Assembly (NCBI GenBank): GCA_045615765.1
Contig: JAZLFM010000054.1
Span: 1 to 64,000 of the forward strand
Source: UBA1715 sp045615765
GTDB taxonomy: Bacteria > Bacteroidota > Bacteroidia > Bacteroidales > UBA1715
Length of the DNA: 64,000 nt
Reading direction: 5' to 3'
Below are positions 19,159-27,726 of this stretch, piece after piece. The position numbers and the translations under genes were made by a program. The notes under the pieces are model-generated. The model was not told where the DNA came from. It saw nothing but the letters and a program-made list of their open reading frames with translations, and made no database searches. Position 1 is the first letter of the stretch. Each line of letters begins with the position of its first letter.

Positions 19159-20217
19159 ATGAAACAATTACTATTTACACTAACATCTATTTTATTGCTT
19201 GCGACATCGTGTGCAACCCACGAAGGCGTTGTTTCACGAAGCACGCAAGGCGATTTCGAAATCACAGAAATCTCGATAAAAGGTGCAGCTTATTCTACAC
19301 CAATAAAAACAAAAGACAACACTGTTGTACTTGGTACTCACAAGAAATCTATTTATTTCTTAACTGCTGATTCTATAAAAAGAACCTTCAGAACGAAACT
19401 ATGGGTACACGCAACACCTGAAATCGTATATGATTCACTTGTTGCCATAGGATCATACGATGGCAATATGTATTTTTTCACTGAAGACGGACAAACATTA
19501 AAGACAATACGACCAGGTGGACGCATATACACCAATCCGGTACAATTAGATTCCCTAATGATATTCGCCACAGCATTCAAAGGTCTATGGTTCTACAACA
19601 TACAAACAGATAGTTTATATCTGTCTAAAATTGACAAGTTTACCCACGGAAGTCCTACAGTTTTGGGAAACAATCAAATTTGCGTTGGTAGCAACGATAA
19701 AAAAATGTACTTCTTTGATTATACAGGAAATGTTTCGTCAACATTTAAAACAAATGGGTGGATTATGCATTCAAAAGCTCTTGTACAATCCGATTCTGTG
19801 GTAGTTTTCGGGTCGTATGACAACAACATTTATTCGGTATCAACATCGGGTAATTTACAATGGAGTTTTGCTACGGAGGGGAAAATCCACGCGTCTCCAC
19901 AACAATTTACCAACGGAAATATTATCTGCGGGTCATTTGATAAAAACATTTATATCGTAGATAAAGATGGACAAAGCGTTGCAAAAATACCAACAGAAAA
20001 ACGAGTTGTGTCTTCCGCTGCCATATACAACGACAGCTACGCAGTGCTTGGTTCGTACGATAAACATCTCTATATAGTAACCGACACTGGTAAATTATTA
20101 AACACAATCTATCTTGGTGGAAAAATATTTTCTTCCCCTATCATACTAACTGACGGAAGTATATTTTGCGCTACCACTAACGGAAAAGCCTTCTTTATAA
20201 GAAAAAAAGTTTTGTAA
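19159..20217 (+). CDS. PQQ-like beta-propeller lipoprotein
   Basis: The 352-residue product has a lipoprotein signal (MKQLLF...LLATSC, Cys near 18). The remainder is a series of about seven repeats with the pattern GSYDGNMYFF, GSNDKKMYFF, GSYDNNIYSV, GSFDKNIYIV, GSYDKHLYIV, each followed by a strand and then a Lys/Gly turn. This is the PQQ-like or BamB-like propeller pattern. It probably sits in the periplasm on a membrane. BamB-type scaffolding is possible, but the catalytic PQQ-binding residues of dehydrogenases are not evident. It is a single gene with its own promoter. Confidence 0.85.
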   Translation: MKQLLFTLTSILLLATSCATHEGVVSRSTQGDFEITEISIKGAAYSTPIKTKDNTVVLGTHKKSIYFLTADSIKRTFRTKLWVHATPEIVYDSLVAIGSYDGNMYFFTEDGQTLKTIRPGGRIYTNPVQLDSLMIFATAFKGLWFYNIQTDSLYLSKIDKFTHGSPTVLGNNQICVGSNDKKMYFFDYTGNVSSTFKTNGWIMHSKALVQSDSVVVFGSYDNNIYSVSTSGNLQWSFATEGKIHASPQQFTNGNIICGSFDKNIYIVDKDGQSVAKIPTEKRVVSSAAIYNDSYAVLGSYDKHLYIVTDTGKLLNTIYLGGKIFSSPIILTDGSIFCATTNGKAFFIRKKVL

Positions 20218-20651
20218 AAAAATACAACACCTCCTTTTAGCGTTGTTGTTTCCTAAAGTTTTGTCATTTTTCTATTTCTAAAAAAGGAATTGAATTGCTC
20301 ATTCGTACAGTCAATATAGTCAATATTCAGATGTAATTGGTATTCATTATTTATACATTCAGGCTACCATCCATGTAAGAACAACTAAGCCGATTCAGCT
20401 GCGCGCGTTAAGAAAATCGCCGTAGGTCGGCGTATAGAAAAAGACGATTGTTGCGAAGTTTATGAGCAACTCATAGTCTTTTTTAGCCGTCCGAAGGTGA
20501 TTTTTAGCGAAGCAGGTGTTCGGCGGGGTTCTTTCGTTCTTTCTTGACCTGCAGCAAGAAAGAACAAGAACTTTTATCAAAAAGATAACATATATTGTGC
20601 AGTAAGTTGTATGCTGTTTTCAGTCTTCCCCACACATCGTCAAATCACTCA
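20218..20651. other. Intergenic region with strong inverted repeats
   Basis: No credible gene lies in these 434 bases. Locally GC-richer segments form hairpins: CGCCG (20418-20422) with CGGCG (20428-20432), and a perfect 11-bp stem GTTCTTTCTTG (20536-20546) with CAAGAAAGAAC (20555-20565). A 61-codon minus frame covers the structured part but looks like a by-product. The composition differs from the flanking genes, suggesting an interspersed element or remnant. Confidence 0.5.
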
Positions 20652-21335
20652 TCATAATAATCCTTCATCGCAAAAACTATAATAGGATGTCCCCGAAACA
20701 ATTACATGATCGAGCAAACGACAATCTATCAACTTTACCGCATCTTTAATCTGCATTGTAATATCCCTATCCTGACGACTAGGACTGCAATTTTCAGCAG
20801 GATGATTATGGCAAACAATTATACCTGTCGCAAGTAAAGTAATTGCATGTTTTGCTATTATTTTAGTATCAACAACAGTCTGATTTACTCCACCAGAGCT
20901 AATTCGTTTCATGCCTACTATCACATTCTTATTATTTAGATAAATCGCCCAAAATTCCTCATGGTCTAAATCGCCTATTTTCGAATGCATTATGGAATAA
21001 ATCTCTTTACTCGAGCGTATTGAATCTTTAGACTGTGATTCTGCTAAATTCCTTCGTCTGCCTAATTCAAATGCAGCTATAAGCGACACTGCTTTAGCAG
21101 GTCCAATTCCTTTTACTTTCGTATAATCGTCAAGTTGAAACTTTCCTAACTCATTTAAATTATTATGAGCATGAGCATATAATTTTTTTGACAATTCCAA
21201 AGCTGACTCTTCTCGAGTACCACTTCCGATAATAATTGTCAGTAATTCTGTTTCTGTTAAAACAGACGCTCCTTGGAGCATCAATTTTTCGCGCGGACGG
21301 TCTGCTTCCGCCCAATTTTTGATTGAGTTGTTCAT
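20652..21335 (-). CDS. radC: RadC family JAB-domain protein
   Basis: The 227-residue length matches the RadC family. A helix-hairpin-helix-like segment (DDYTKVKGIGPAKAVSL) at about 69-85 precedes a JAB/MPN domain with the JAMM-type metal site HNHP at 176-179, S184 and D189. The family name comes from an old link with DNA repair that has not held up; the biochemical role is unknown, although a metal-dependent hydrolase fold is clear. A terminator separates it from the FISUMP lipoprotein gene upstream, so it is probably transcribed on its own or by read-through. Confidence 0.93.
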   Translation of the reverse strand: MNNSIKNWAEADRPREKLMLQGASVLTETELLTIIIGSGTREESALELSKKLYAHAHNNLNELGKFQLDDYTKVKGIGPAKAVSLIAAFELGRRRNLAESQSKDSIRSSKEIYSIMHSKIGDLDHEEFWAIYLNNKNVIVGMKRISSGGVNQTVVDTKIIAKHAITLLATGIIVCHNHPAENCSPSRQDRDITMQIKDAVKLIDCRLLDHVIVSGTSYYSFCDEGLL

Positions 21336-21346
21336 GATGTTGCGTA

Positions 21347-21380
21347 ATAAAAAAAAGCTACGACAAAACTGTCGTAGCTG
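21347..21380 (-). terminator. Rho-independent terminator after the FISUMP lipoprotein gene
   Basis: AGCTACGACA (21356-21365) pairs perfectly with TGTCGTAGCT (21370-21379). On the minus strand the stem is followed by a run of T (A run at 21348-21356 on the plus strand). It lies between the lipoprotein stop and the radC start. Confidence 0.9.
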
Positions 21381-21386
21381 TAAGTG

Positions 21387-22661
21387 TTAATCTTTAAAGC
21401 AGCGAATACTTAGGCCTGATTTTTCATACATTTTAAAGCGAACAACACCGCTATAACTTGTATCGATTTGACGAACCCAAACATAATCACCTTTCATATC
21501 TGTTCCGGTAGTAGAAGACCAAAATACGCCCGCTTCCCCACGTTGAGCGTATGTTCCATTGATACTTGCATATCCACCGAAGTTAAAACCATAATTGTCA
21601 ACCATTTTCTTTACAACCTGAGCATCGGCGCCACGATTTATTTCTGTCTCACCACATTTTGTTAAATCAGCAGCCGACATTCCCAAAGCTTGTTCAAAAA
21701 TCATCCATTCAACATCTGAAGGAATATGATAGCCATTTGGACATATACCTTGTACATTTTTTATAGTTCCACTGGCAAGTTGTGATTCATATTGCGATAG
21801 TATCGCATTAGAAACCGATGTTGCAACATCATTTGCTACATCTTCAGAAACTTTTGTAGAAACTGACTCCGTAATCTTTGCCAACGCTACTTTATCTATT
21901 TTTTCATACATACCAACTTCGTTAACTGCTTCAGCAATTGCACCTGTCACACGAGTTTTCACCACAGTTTCCACACTAGAGACATCGACACTTTCACTTG
22001 ATTCATATAGAGCTTCTTCTAACGCAACAACTATAGCTTTTCGAATACATTCTGCAAGATATGCCTCACCGATTTGAGCATTGCCGGCAGCTTTTTCCAA
22101 GGCTTGTTCCGTTTCTTTCGAATATTTTTTCGAATACGTAGTAGCCAATGTATTCATTGCCGACGCACTACGGATTTCCTCTATATAATCAGGAATAGAG
22201 TTTTGGTTTGCATCAACATTCGAAATACTCGTTTTAACATCAGATTGAGCTGTATTCACCGTTGTTTCGAATGCATACAAACCACCATTTTGATTACAAT
22301 ATTTCTCTAAGTCAAGATAACATAATTTTTCTCCTACTGGAACTTTCGAGTTTGATACATTAGGATTAGAACCACCCTCACCTCCTTCACCATCGTTACC
22401 TCCATTATTAGAAGAACCAGTATAGAAAGGTTTTCCGTCTGGTGCCTGAGTAATATTCAAGTTTGTACCAAGTATTTCTATCGACTTATCCTTTTCATCA
22501 ATCACACCGTCACCATTTGAGTCATAACGCAAAGGTTCTGTCTCTTTCAACAATTCACCTTGATACTCGATGTAACCTTCTGGCACATCTTTCTTATCTC
22601 TTTTACAAGAAAGAACACCAACAAAAGAACAAGCTAATGCTATATACAGCAATCGTTTCAT
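21387..22661 (-). CDS. Lipoprotein with C-terminal FISUMP (major paralogous) domain
   Basis: The 424-residue product starts at the ATG at 22661 (an ATG at 22670 gives three extra residues). It has a lipoprotein signal (GVLSCKRD). A calcium-loop-like DSNGDGVIDEKDKS follows at about residues 48-61, then a Gly/Asn-rich linker. A long Ala/Val/Glu/Ser helical region at about 165-295 looks like coiled coil. The C-terminal about 120 residues are a FISUMP domain: GICPNGYHIPSDVEW, VFWSSTTG, GLSIRCFKD. FISUMP proteins are secreted or surface proteins with unknown function. It follows pyrH closely on the same strand and ends at a strong terminator. Confidence 0.85.
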   Translation of the reverse strand: MKRLLYIALACSFVGVLSCKRDKKDVPEGYIEYQGELLKETEPLRYDSNGDGVIDEKDKSIEILGTNLNITQAPDGKPFYTGSSNNGGNDGEGGEGGSNPNVSNSKVPVGEKLCYLDLEKYCNQNGGLYAFETTVNTAQSDVKTSISNVDANQNSIPDYIEEIRSASAMNTLATTYSKKYSKETEQALEKAAGNAQIGEAYLAECIRKAIVVALEEALYESSESVDVSSVETVVKTRVTGAIAEAVNEVGMYEKIDKVALAKITESVSTKVSEDVANDVATSVSNAILSQYESQLASGTIKNVQGICPNGYHIPSDVEWMIFEQALGMSAADLTKCGETEINRGADAQVVKKMVDNYGFNFGGYASINGTYAQRGEAGVFWSSTTGTDMKGDYVWVRQIDTSYSGVVRFKMYEKSGLSIRCFKD

Positions 22662-22671
22662 AGCTAACATA

Positions 22672-23379
22672 TTAGTTTTTTATGATTGTACCTATTTTAG
22701 AACCAGACACTATTTTTTTCAAAGAAGTTTCATCTCCCACATTGAAAACTATAATCGGAAGATTATTTTCCTTACACATTGTAAAGGCAGTCAAATCCAT
22801 TATTTTCAAACCTTTTGCATAGGCTTCATCAAATGTGATTTCATCGAATTTTACCGCATTTGGATTTTTTTCTGGATCAGAATCATATACGCCATCAACG
22901 CGAGTACCTTTCAACAATACATCTGCTCCAATTTCTACAGCACGAAGTGCTGCTGCAGAATCTGTCGTAAAGAACGGATTTCCCGTACCACCACCAAAAA
23001 TAACAACTTCATTCTTTTCAAAAGCTTCTTGAACCTTACGTTGTGAATACGCCTCGCCTACAGGTTCCATCTTTATACCAGTCAACACACGAGACTTTAC
23101 ATTAATAGTTTCTAAAGCAGAATGAAGAGCCATAGCATTGATTACCGTGGCCAACATACCCATATAGTCACCTTTTACTCTATCGAAGCCACGATTTTTA
23201 CTATTCAAACCACGATAGATATTTCCACCGCCAATAACAACAGCAACTCGAACACCAAGGTCAGTCACCTCTTTTACTTGGTACGCATATTTCATTAATT
23301 TATCGGAATCTATACAATATCCATCCTCGGCTAATAGAGATTCTCCGCTAAATTTGAGTAAAATTTTCTTGTAATTCAT
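22672..23379 (-). CDS. pyrH: UMP kinase
   Basis: This 235-residue amino-acid-kinase-fold protein phosphorylates UMP to UDP in pyrimidine nucleotide synthesis. Diagnostic segments are KILLKFSGESL at the N-terminus, VIGGGNIYRG near 49-58, FGGGTGNPFFTTDSAAALRA near 129-148, and a C-terminal DLTAFTM. Length is normal for bacterial PyrH. It sits downstream of the tsf terminator, so it probably has its own promoter or depends on read-through; its stop lies just before the FISUMP lipoprotein start. Confidence 0.97.
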   Translation of the reverse strand: MNYKKILLKFSGESLLAEDGYCIDSDKLMKYAYQVKEVTDLGVRVAVVIGGGNIYRGLNSKNRGFDRVKGDYMGMLATVINAMALHSALETINVKSRVLTGIKMEPVGEAYSQRKVQEAFEKNEVVIFGGGTGNPFFTTDSAAALRAVEIGADVLLKGTRVDGVYDSDPEKNPNAVKFDEITFDEAYAKGLKIMDLTAFTMCKENNLPIIVFNVGDETSLKKIVSGSKIGTIIKN

Positions 23380-23412
23380 CTTAGTTAAGTAATTAGTGCG
23401 ACTAATATATAC

Positions 23413-23448
23413 AAAAAAAAGGAGAGTTCTTACGAAACCCTCCTTTTT
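23413..23448 (-). terminator. Terminator after tsf
   Basis: A GGAG/CTCC hairpin with flanking A and T runs lies between the pyrH start and the tsf stop. On the minus strand the stem is followed by eight or more T residues. It closes the rplM-rpsI-rpsB-tsf operon. Confidence 0.85.
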
Positions 23449-23470
23449 TATTTAAAGATTTTCAAAAATT

Positions 23471-24463
23471 TTAGTTAAGACCAAAACGTTTGAAACCTGT
23501 AACCTTCAAACCTTTTTGTGAAGATTCAAGATATTGAGCGATTGTCATTTTTGAATCTTTTACAAATTCTTGGTTCATCAATGTAGATTCTTTGAAGAAT
23601 TTATTCAAACGACCTTTAGCAATATTTTCTACCATTGCTGCAGGGATGCTGTTTTTCTTTTCTTCAGTAACCTTAGCGATGATTGCTTTTGCTTGAGCAA
23701 CTTGTTCTTCTGTAATCCAACCTTTAGCAGCGTTAGAAGCCATGTGATCTTCTGAATCAACGTGGTTTGGATTGATACCAGCTTTCTTAAGTTCTACGTC
23801 AATTGCTTTTTGAATTTGTTCTTGAACTGTTTTTTCTTTAGCGATTTCAATTTCCGAATCAATTACAGATTGAGGAACATCGTTTTGATCAACAGCAACA
23901 GGATTCATTGCAGCAACTTGCATTGCAACATCTTTACCAACTTGAGCATCAGCAACTTTTGCGTCGAAACCAACAACAGTTGCAAGTTTGTTACCCATGT
24001 GAGTATAAGCGAATGATTGTTCTGAAGTTACTTTTTCGTAGCAACCTAAATCAATTTTTTCACCAATTTTACCCATTTGGTCAGTCAACAAATCAGCAAT
24101 CTTACGGCCACCGATTTCTTGTTGTTTTAATTCTTCTGCTGTAGCAGGAAGAACATTCAAAGCAACATCAAGAATTGATTGAGTAAATGCCATGAAGTCA
24201 CCGTTTTTAGCAACGAAGTCTGTTTCGCAGTTTACACATACGATAACAGCAGTTTTGCCATCAGCAGTTACACCACTAAGTACACAACCTTCTTTAGCAT
24301 CACGGTCTTGACGTTTGCTAGCGATTTTTTGACCTTTTTTACGAAGGATTTCGATTGCTTTATCGAAATCACCTTCAGCTTCTGTCAAGGCACCTTTACA
24401 GTCCATAAGACCAGCGCCTGTCATACCACGAAGCTTTGCAATATCAGATGCAGTTATAGCCAT
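23471..24463 (-). CDS. tsf: Elongation factor Ts
   Basis: The 330-residue EF-Ts exchanges GDP for GTP on EF-Tu. The N-terminal UBA-like domain is plain (LRGMTGAGLMDCKGALTEAEGD), followed by CVNCETDFVAKN and the two dimerisation subdomains. The ATG at 24463 starts the usual MAITAS; a TTG two codons upstream is less likely. Only seven bases separate it from rpsB, the usual bacterial arrangement. Confidence 0.97.
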   Translation of the reverse strand: MAITASDIAKLRGMTGAGLMDCKGALTEAEGDFDKAIEILRKKGQKIASKRQDRDAKEGCVLSGVTADGKTAVIVCVNCETDFVAKNGDFMAFTQSILDVALNVLPATAEELKQQEIGGRKIADLLTDQMGKIGEKIDLGCYEKVTSEQSFAYTHMGNKLATVVGFDAKVADAQVGKDVAMQVAAMNPVAVDQNDVPQSVIDSEIEIAKEKTVQEQIQKAIDVELKKAGINPNHVDSEDHMASNAAKGWITEEQVAQAKAIIAKVTEEKKNSIPAAMVENIAKGRLNKFFKESTLMNQEFVKDSKMTIAQYLESSQKGLKVTGFKRFGLN

Positions 24464-24469
24464 ATTCAA

Positions 24470-25261
24470 TTATTTTTTAGCAGTTTTTCTTGCTGCAGTT
24501 TTTCTTGCTGGTTTTGCTTCACCTTCTTCAGCTTCAGCTTTTGCTGCAACTTCTACTTCTTTATCTTTTTCAACTTTTCTTTCATCCAAACCTTCTTGGA
24601 TAGCAGCACAAACTTTAGAAAGGATTACTTCTACAGATTTTGCAGCGTCATCATTTCCTGGGATTGCGAAATCAACCAAGTTAGGATCAGCATTTGTATC
24701 AACAATTGCAAATACAGGAATACCTAAACGAGTAGCTTCTTTAATTGCAATATGTTCACGAACAACATCAACTACGAACAATGCAGCAGGAAGACGAGTT
24801 AAGCTTACGATGCTACCTAAGTTCTTTTGTAGTTTTTCACGCTGACGATTGATTTGTAATACTTCACGTTTTGAAAGAGAAGAGAACGTTCCGTCTTGTT
24901 CCATCTTATCGATAGAAGACATTTTTTTCACAGCCTTACGGATAGTTGGGAAGTTTGTCAACATACCACCACTCCAACGTTCTGTGATGAAAGGCATACC
25001 AATTGATTGTACTTTTTCAGCAACGATATCCTTTGCTTGTTTTTTTGTTGCTACGAACAAGATTTTACGTCCTGATTTAGCGATTTTTTTAAGGGCTTCA
25101 GCCGACTCGTCAATCTTTACAACTGTTTTGTGAAGATCTATAATGTGGATACCATTCTTCTCCATAAAGATGTATGGAGCCATAGCTGGATGCCATTTTC
25201 TTTTTAGGTGACCGAAATGTACACCTGCTTCTAGCAATTCTTCAAATTCTGCTCTTGCCAT
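24470..25261 (-). CDS. rpsB: 30S ribosomal protein S2
   Basis: The 263-residue S2 has the usual segments EELLEAGVHFGHLKRKWHP, MEKNGIHIIDLHKT and GIPVFAIVDTNADPN. The C-terminus carries an Ala/Lys/Glu-rich tail after about residue 225, common in this phylum. I prefer the ATG at 25261 (MARAEF), which matches family N-termini; an ATG at 25279 would add six residues. Co-transcribed with tsf. Confidence 0.96.
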   Translation of the reverse strand: MARAEFEELLEAGVHFGHLKRKWHPAMAPYIFMEKNGIHIIDLHKTVVKIDESAEALKKIAKSGRKILFVATKKQAKDIVAEKVQSIGMPFITERWSGGMLTNFPTIRKAVKKMSSIDKMEQDGTFSSLSKREVLQINRQREKLQKNLGSIVSLTRLPAALFVVDVVREHIAIKEATRLGIPVFAIVDTNADPNLVDFAIPGNDDAAKSVEVILSKVCAAIQEGLDERKVEKDKEVEVAAKAEAEEGEAKPARKTAARKTAKK

Positions 25262-25372
25262 ATTTTTTGTTGTTTGCATTCAATATTAAAGCAATTCACA
25301 AGTAGCACCGACACCGATGGTCTTGCAAATTTTGAGTCTAAACAACGCTCTAATTCGAATAAGTTTATAATA

Positions 25373-25759
25373 CTAACGTTTACTAAATTGAAATCTTTTA
25401 CGTGCTTTCTTTTGACCTGGTTTTTTACGTTCAACCTCACGTGGGTCACGAGTTAAGAATCCTTGTTTCTTAAGAGGGCTCTTGTTTTCTTCGTCCATTT
25501 TTACCATTGCTCTCGCAATTGCCAAACGAACTGCTTCTGCTTGACCTTTTATACCGCCACCGCAAAGGTTAACCTTAATATCGAAGTTTCCTTCTTTTTC
25601 AAGAAGAGATAAAGGTTGTTTTACGATGAAACGAAGACGATCTTCTGCGAAGTAGTTTTCCAAGTCACGGTTGTTGATTGTGATTTGGCCTTTACCTTCT
25701 TTCACATAAATTCTTGCAATTGCAGATTTTCTTCTGCCTAAAGCATTGATTACTTCCAT
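25373..25759 (-). CDS. rpsI: 30S ribosomal protein S9
   Basis: The 128-residue S9 carries the hallmark ALGRRKSAIARIYV at the N-terminus, GGGIKGQAEAVRLAIARA in the centre and the basic C-terminal tail ending FQFSKR, which reaches toward the decoding centre. It starts 12 bases after rplM, as usual, and is followed by 111 bases before the rpsB start. Confidence 0.97.
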   Translation of the reverse strand: MEVINALGRRKSAIARIYVKEGKGQITINNRDLENYFAEDRLRFIVKQPLSLLEKEGNFDIKVNLCGGGIKGQAEAVRLAIARAMVKMDEENKSPLKKQGFLTRDPREVERKKPGQKKARKRFQFSKR

Positions 25760-25771
25760 TGTCTATCTATC

Positions 25772-26215
25772 TTAAAACTTTAATTCTACTGGTTGTTGAG
25801 CTTCTTGGTTGTGATTTGGACCTGCATACACAAACAAATTCTTTAAGCATTCTCTACCCAAAGAATTTTTTGGAAGCATTCCAGCAACCGCATTCTTAAT
25901 AATTCTCGTAGGATCTTTAGCCATCAAATCCTCTGGAGTTTGTTTTCTTTGACCGCCAGGATACATTGTGTGATGAATGTATACCTTATCTGTCATTTTT
26001 TTACCTGTGAATTTGATTTTTTCTGCGTTGATTACGATAACAGCATCACCACAATTCACATTAGGAGTAAATGAAGGTTTGTGTTTTCCTCTCACGATCT
26101 TTGCAATTTGAGAAGACAATCTACCTACAACTTGGTCTGTTGCATCCACAACGAACCATTTCTTTTCTACAGTCGCCTTATTGGCTGACTTTGTCTTGTA
26201 ACTTACAGTATCCAC
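25772..26215 (-). CDS. rplM: 50S ribosomal protein L13
   Basis: The 147-residue L13 carries VVDATDQVVGRLSSQIAKIVRGKHKP, GDAVIVINAEKI, YHH-type HHTMYPGG and AVAGMLPKNSLGR. The start codon is GTG (26213-26215), and the encoded N-terminus matches Bacteroidota L13. It is the first gene of the operon with rpsI, rpsB and tsf, driven by a strong promoter just upstream. Confidence 0.97.
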   Translation of the reverse strand: MDTVSYKTKSANKATVEKKWFVVDATDQVVGRLSSQIAKIVRGKHKPSFTPNVNCGDAVIVINAEKIKFTGKKMTDKVYIHHTMYPGGQRKQTPEDLMAKDPTRIIKNAVAGMLPKNSLGRECLKNLFVYAGPNHNQEAQQPVELKF

Positions 26216-26258
26216 TTGTGTTAGTTTTAATTATATACTTTTCCCATTAATCGGGACG

Positions 26259-26288
26259 CAAAAATAATAATTATTTTGATTTTACCAA
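26259..26288 (-). promoter_or_regulatory. Promoter of the rplM-rpsI-rpsB-tsf operon
   Basis: On the minus strand TTG (26286-26288) is followed after 19 bases by TATTTTTG (26259-26266), a good -33/-7 pair. The leader to the GTG of rplM is about 37-40 bases. Confidence 0.7.
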
Positions 26289-26382
26289 CCGAAACAAGTA
26301 TTTTTCTTTTGAAACATTTTTTCAACCATATATAAAATGTACAAAACGATACTTCATTCTTATCGAATATTGGCCAAAAGAA

Positions 26383-26412
26383 AAAAGGCACCTACATTAC
26401 TGCAAGTGCCTT
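26383..26412 (-). terminator. Terminator after tRNA-Lys
   Basis: AAGGCAC (26385-26391) pairs with GTGCCTT (26406-26412). On the minus strand it directly follows the tRNA and is followed by a T run. The stem begins at the encoded CCA end. Confidence 0.75.
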
Positions 26413-26487
26413 GGTGACCTCGGAGGGGCTCGAACCCTCGACCCATTGATTAAGAGTCAATTGCTCTACCAACTGAGCTACGAAGTC
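26412..26487 (-). tRNA. tRNA-Lys (CTT)
   Basis: The minus strand folds as a full cloverleaf: acceptor GACTTCG/CGAGGTC, D arm GCTC...GAGC, anticodon stem ATTGA/TCAAT with loop CTCTTAA (anticodon CTT), and T arm GAGGG/CCCTC around TTCGAGC. Discriminator A is followed by an encoded CCA. The CTT anticodon reads AAG lysine codons. Confidence 0.95.
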
Positions 26488-26595
26488 CTAATTGGTTGCG
26501 CAAAAGTATTATTTTTATTTATAATTCAAGGGAAAAATAGAAAAAACTTTCAAAAAAGATTGAAAACATTCTTTTCTAACTTCCGCTATCGAACG

Positions 26596-27726
26596 TTATC
26601 TTGTGTACATTTCTTTGTAATACTTTTCATATTCGCCGCTCGTGATATTATCCATCCATTCCTGATTTTCTAAATACCAGCGGACTGTTTTCTCTATACC
26701 TTCTTCAAATTGTAACGATGGTTCCCAACCTAGTTCTTTTTGCAACTTTGTCGAATCTATGGCATAACGGGCATCATGGCCAAGACGGTCGGTCACAAAA
26801 GTAATCAAGTCCATATCCTCGCCTTCTTTGCGACCCAACAAACGATCAACCGTGTTTATTACAACTTTTATAATATCAATATTTTTCCATTCATTGAAGC
26901 CGCCAATATTATACGTTTCGGCAATTGTTCCTTTGTGGAAAATCACATCAATCGCACGAGCATGGTCTTCAACAAACAACCAGTCACGAACATTCTCTCC
27001 TTTTCCATATACAGGTAGCGGTTTACGATGACGAATATTATTAATAAATAATGGTATTAATTTTTCCGGAAATTGATATGGACCGTAATTATTCGAACAA
27101 TTTGTTACTATCGGCGGCATTCCGTAAGTATCATGGAACGCACGCACAAAATGGTCGGAACTTGCTTTACTTGCAGAATATGGAGAATGTGGATTATACT
27201 TAGTTGTTTCGTAGAAGAAATCTGTTCCGTAAGCTAAATGATGCTCCGAAGACGACGCCGTTGTTGAAAACGGTGGCTCAACACCCTCTGGATGCGACAT
27301 TGTCAATGCTCCATAAACCTCATCGGTCGAAATATGATAAAATCGTTTACCTTCATATTTTTCTGGCAAAGATTCCCAATACAATTTAGCTGCTTGCAAC
27401 AACGAAAGTGTTCCCATCACATTCGTACGGGCAAATGTAAATGGATCTTTTATACTTCTATCCACATGACTTTCGGCAGCCAAATGAATAATTCCATCCA
27501 CTTTTTCATCTTGCATAAGCTTGTAAAAAGCATCAAAGTCGCAGATATCCATTCGGACAAACTTATAATTCGGTTTATGCTCAATATCTTTTAAATTTTC
27601 AAGATTACCTGCATAAGTCAATTTATCCAAATTGATAATTGTATATTCTGGATATTTATTTACAAACAAGCGCACTACATGGGAACCTATAAAGCCTGCC
27701 CCACCTGTGATTACGATATTTTTCAT
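26596..27726 (-). CDS. rfbB: dTDP-glucose 4,6-dehydratase
   Basis: This 376-residue extended short-chain dehydrogenase converts dTDP-glucose to dTDP-4-keto-6-deoxyglucose. It has the NAD-binding GGAGFIGSHV at 8-17, HLAAESHVDRS, STDEVYG and the catalytic YSASK motif, and ends with WEPSLQFEEGI. Its ATG overlaps the stop of rfbD by one base, so the two are translationally coupled. It belongs to the dTDP-sugar pathway feeding rhamnose or other deoxysugars of the surface polysaccharide. Confidence 0.96.
   Translation of the reverse strand: MKNIVITGGAGFIGSHVVRLFVNKYPEYTIINLDKLTYAGNLENLKDIEHKPNYKFVRMDICDFDAFYKLMQDEKVDGIIHLAAESHVDRSIKDPFTFARTNVMGTLSLLQAAKLYWESLPEKYEGKRFYHISTDEVYGALTMSHPEGVEPPFSTTASSSEHHLAYGTDFFYETTKYNPHSPYSASKASSDHFVRAFHDTYGMPPIVTNCSNNYGPYQFPEKLIPLFINNIRHRKPLPVYGKGENVRDWLFVEDHARAIDVIFHKGTIAETYNIGGFNEWKNIDIIKVVINTVDRLLGRKEGEDMDLITFVTDRLGHDARYAIDSTKLQKELGWEPSLQFEEGIEKTVRWYLENQEWMDNITSGEYEKYYKEMYTR

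Noticed and set aside
20395..20580. 61-codon minus-strand gene in the radC intergenic region
   Set aside because: The frame follows a hairpin-rich segment, has no promoter or ribosome-site support and no recognisable domain; it looks like a by-product of the structured element.
24179..24727. 182-codon plus-strand frame over rpsB and tsf
   Set aside because: It is antisense to well-recognised rpsB and tsf and has a Phe/Ser/Cys-rich composition typical of a shadow frame.
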